Origin: Atopobium sp. UBA6362
GTDB taxonomy: Bacteria; Actinomycetota; Coriobacteriia; Coriobacteriales; Atopobiaceae
DNA: 5,779 nucleotides
Assembly (NCBI GenBank): GCA_002440065.1
Contig: DJRK01000005.1
Span: 4,486 to 10,264 of the forward strand
Direction: 5' to 3'
The position numbers and the translations under genes were made by a program. Shown in pieces: positions 4,915 to 5,779 of this stretch (position 1 is the first letter of the stretch; every line of letters begins with the position of its first letter). The notes below the pieces were generated by a model. It was not told the DNA's origin. It was given only the letters and a program-made list of their open reading frames with translations, and did not search any database.

Positions 4915-5779
4915 TTGGCAGAGAAGAAGCTCACGGTTGAGGAGGTCGCCGCGCTGGAAGCGCTTCAGGGCGTCGACGTTCCCGAGCAGATTCGCAACAA
5001 CATGGCGCTCTTCTTGAGGCTCGTCCGAAAGGTGCTCGAAGAGGCCGATCAGGACCTCCGGGCCATCTTCGACGTGCTTCTCAACGACGCCATCACCATG
5101 CACTACGACGAGACCGGCGGCACTCCCAAGGAGCGCGAGGCCTTCGAGGACATGGCGAGCATCATCGACCAGCTCGACGAGAAGAACACCACGCTGCTCA
5201 TGCGCGCGTTCGTGACGTTCTTCCACCTCGCGAACATCTGCGAGGAGAACTATCGCGTCAAGTCGCTGCGCACCCGCGAGAGCGCCGTGCCCACGACCGA
5301 GGCCGAGGATCCCATCAATGACATCACGGTGGCCTACCGCCAGCTCGTCGACGAATGCGGCCGCGGCAAGGCGAACGCCCTTCTCAACCGCCTCGAGTTC
5401 CACCCGGTCTTCACCGCCCACCCCACCGAGGCGCGCCGTAAGGCCGTCGAGGGCAAGATCCGCCGCATCGCCGACCTGCTCGAGAAGCACCAGTCGCTCG
5501 GCGGCGTCGCGCTGCTCGAGAACGAGCGCCTGCTGCTCCAGGAGATCGAGTCGCTGTTCCGCACGAGCCCGATCTCGCACCGCAAGCCCACGCCCGTCGA
5601 GGAAGCCGACACCATCATCGACATCTTCGACAGCACCCTGTTCCAGATGGTGCCCGAGGTCTACCGCCGCTTCGACGACTGGGAGCTCGGCGAGAAGGCC
5701 GGCACCGTGCCGCCCGTCTGCCCCGCGTTCTTCCACCCCGGCAGCTGGATCGGCTCGGACCGCGACGGCAACCCCAACG
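4915..5779 (+). CDS. ppc: Phosphoenolpyruvate carboxylase, N-terminal part (3' truncated by window)
   Basis: PEP carboxylase adds bicarbonate to phosphoenolpyruvate to make oxaloacetate and phosphate, replenishing C4 acids in the cytoplasm; in a fermenter this can feed aspartate and succinate. The window holds 288 codons of a protein that is normally about 850-950 residues. FHPVFTAHPTEARRK (162-176) contains the catalytic histidine H169 of the family's TAHPTE signature. GSWIGSDRDGNPN (276-288) is the conserved substrate-site motif with R283 and D284, located at the very end of the window. The start is TTG at 4915-4917, with GGAGGGAG ending five bases before it; the first ATG in this frame is codon 30, too far into the conserved N-terminal domain. 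The N-terminus is helical and acidic, as in the family. It is transcribed away from the flippase and has no partner gene in view. The identity is secure. Confidence 0.96.
   Translation, partial: MAEKKLTVEEVAALEALQGVDVPEQIRNNMALFLRLVRKVLEEADQDLRAIFDVLLNDAITMHYDETGGTPKEREAFEDMASIIDQLDEKNTTLLMRAFVTFFHLANICEENYRVKSLRTRESAVPTTEAEDPINDITVAYRQLVDECGRGKANALLNRLEFHPVFTAHPTEARRKAVEGKIRRIADLLEKHQSLGGVALLENERLLLQEIESLFRTSPISHRKPTPVEEADTIIDIFDSTLFQMVPEVYRRFDDWELGEKAGTVPPVCPAFFHPGSWIGSDRDGNPN

Noticed and set aside
4831..5736. Minus-strand open frame of 301 codons opposite ppc
   Set aside because: The plus strand clearly encodes PEP carboxylase with the TAHPTE and GSDRDGNPN motifs. The minus-strand product is rich in Leu, Glu, Val, Ala and Asp, as expected for an antisense shadow.

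Overview
The window looks like chromosomal DNA from a high-GC, anaerobic, fermentative Gram-positive bacterium. A member of the Coriobacteriia (Olsenella/Collinsella/Atopobium relatives) is my best guess. The basis is the strong G/C third-position bias, Shine-Dalgarno-led genes, sigma-A-like promoters, and an L-2-hydroxyacid dehydrogenase close to PEP carboxylase. This is inference; no marker gene is present.

Layout, left to right. (1) Positions 1-225 hold the last 74 codons of an ABC-transporter ATPase domain. (2) Positions 226-530 are non-coding and repeat-rich: a perfect 22-bp inverted repeat (269-290 / 333-354) able to fold into a long hairpin followed by five T, then four degenerate direct repeats with a GCGATTCG core (373-499). 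(3) Positions 531-1930 form a complete fluoride-resistance unit: a sigma-A-like promoter, a fluoride (crcB-motif) riboswitch starting at the predicted +1, an intrinsic terminator whose 5' arm overlaps the closing strand of the aptamer, and a CLC-F type fluoride/proton antiporter. (4) Positions 1931-3021 hold an L-lactate/L-2-hydroxyisocaproate dehydrogenase family gene with its own -10 box and a 5'-UTR hairpin. (5) A strong hairpin lies between this gene and a convergent gene. (6) Positions 3128-4651 (minus strand) encode a Wzx-like polysaccharide flippase of the MOP superfamily with a roughly 100-residue charged N-terminal extension. (7) The 263-bp divergent region 4652-4914 contains the flippase promoter, a perfect 12-bp-arm palindrome and a GC-rich leader hairpin. 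(8) From 4915 to the window end runs the N-terminal part of phosphoenolpyruvate carboxylase (ppc), starting at TTG.

How the parts work together: when fluoride enters the cell, the aptamer should hold its P1 helix closed, prevent the terminator from forming and allow the exporter to be made. The downstream dehydrogenase (NADH reoxidation) and PEP carboxylase (anaplerotic oxaloacetate) belong to central fermentative metabolism. The flippase belongs to cell-surface glycan assembly and seems unrelated to its neighbours. The best-supported item of interest is the riboswitch/antiporter unit. This is a known type of system with an unusual inserted stem. I see no wholly new system.
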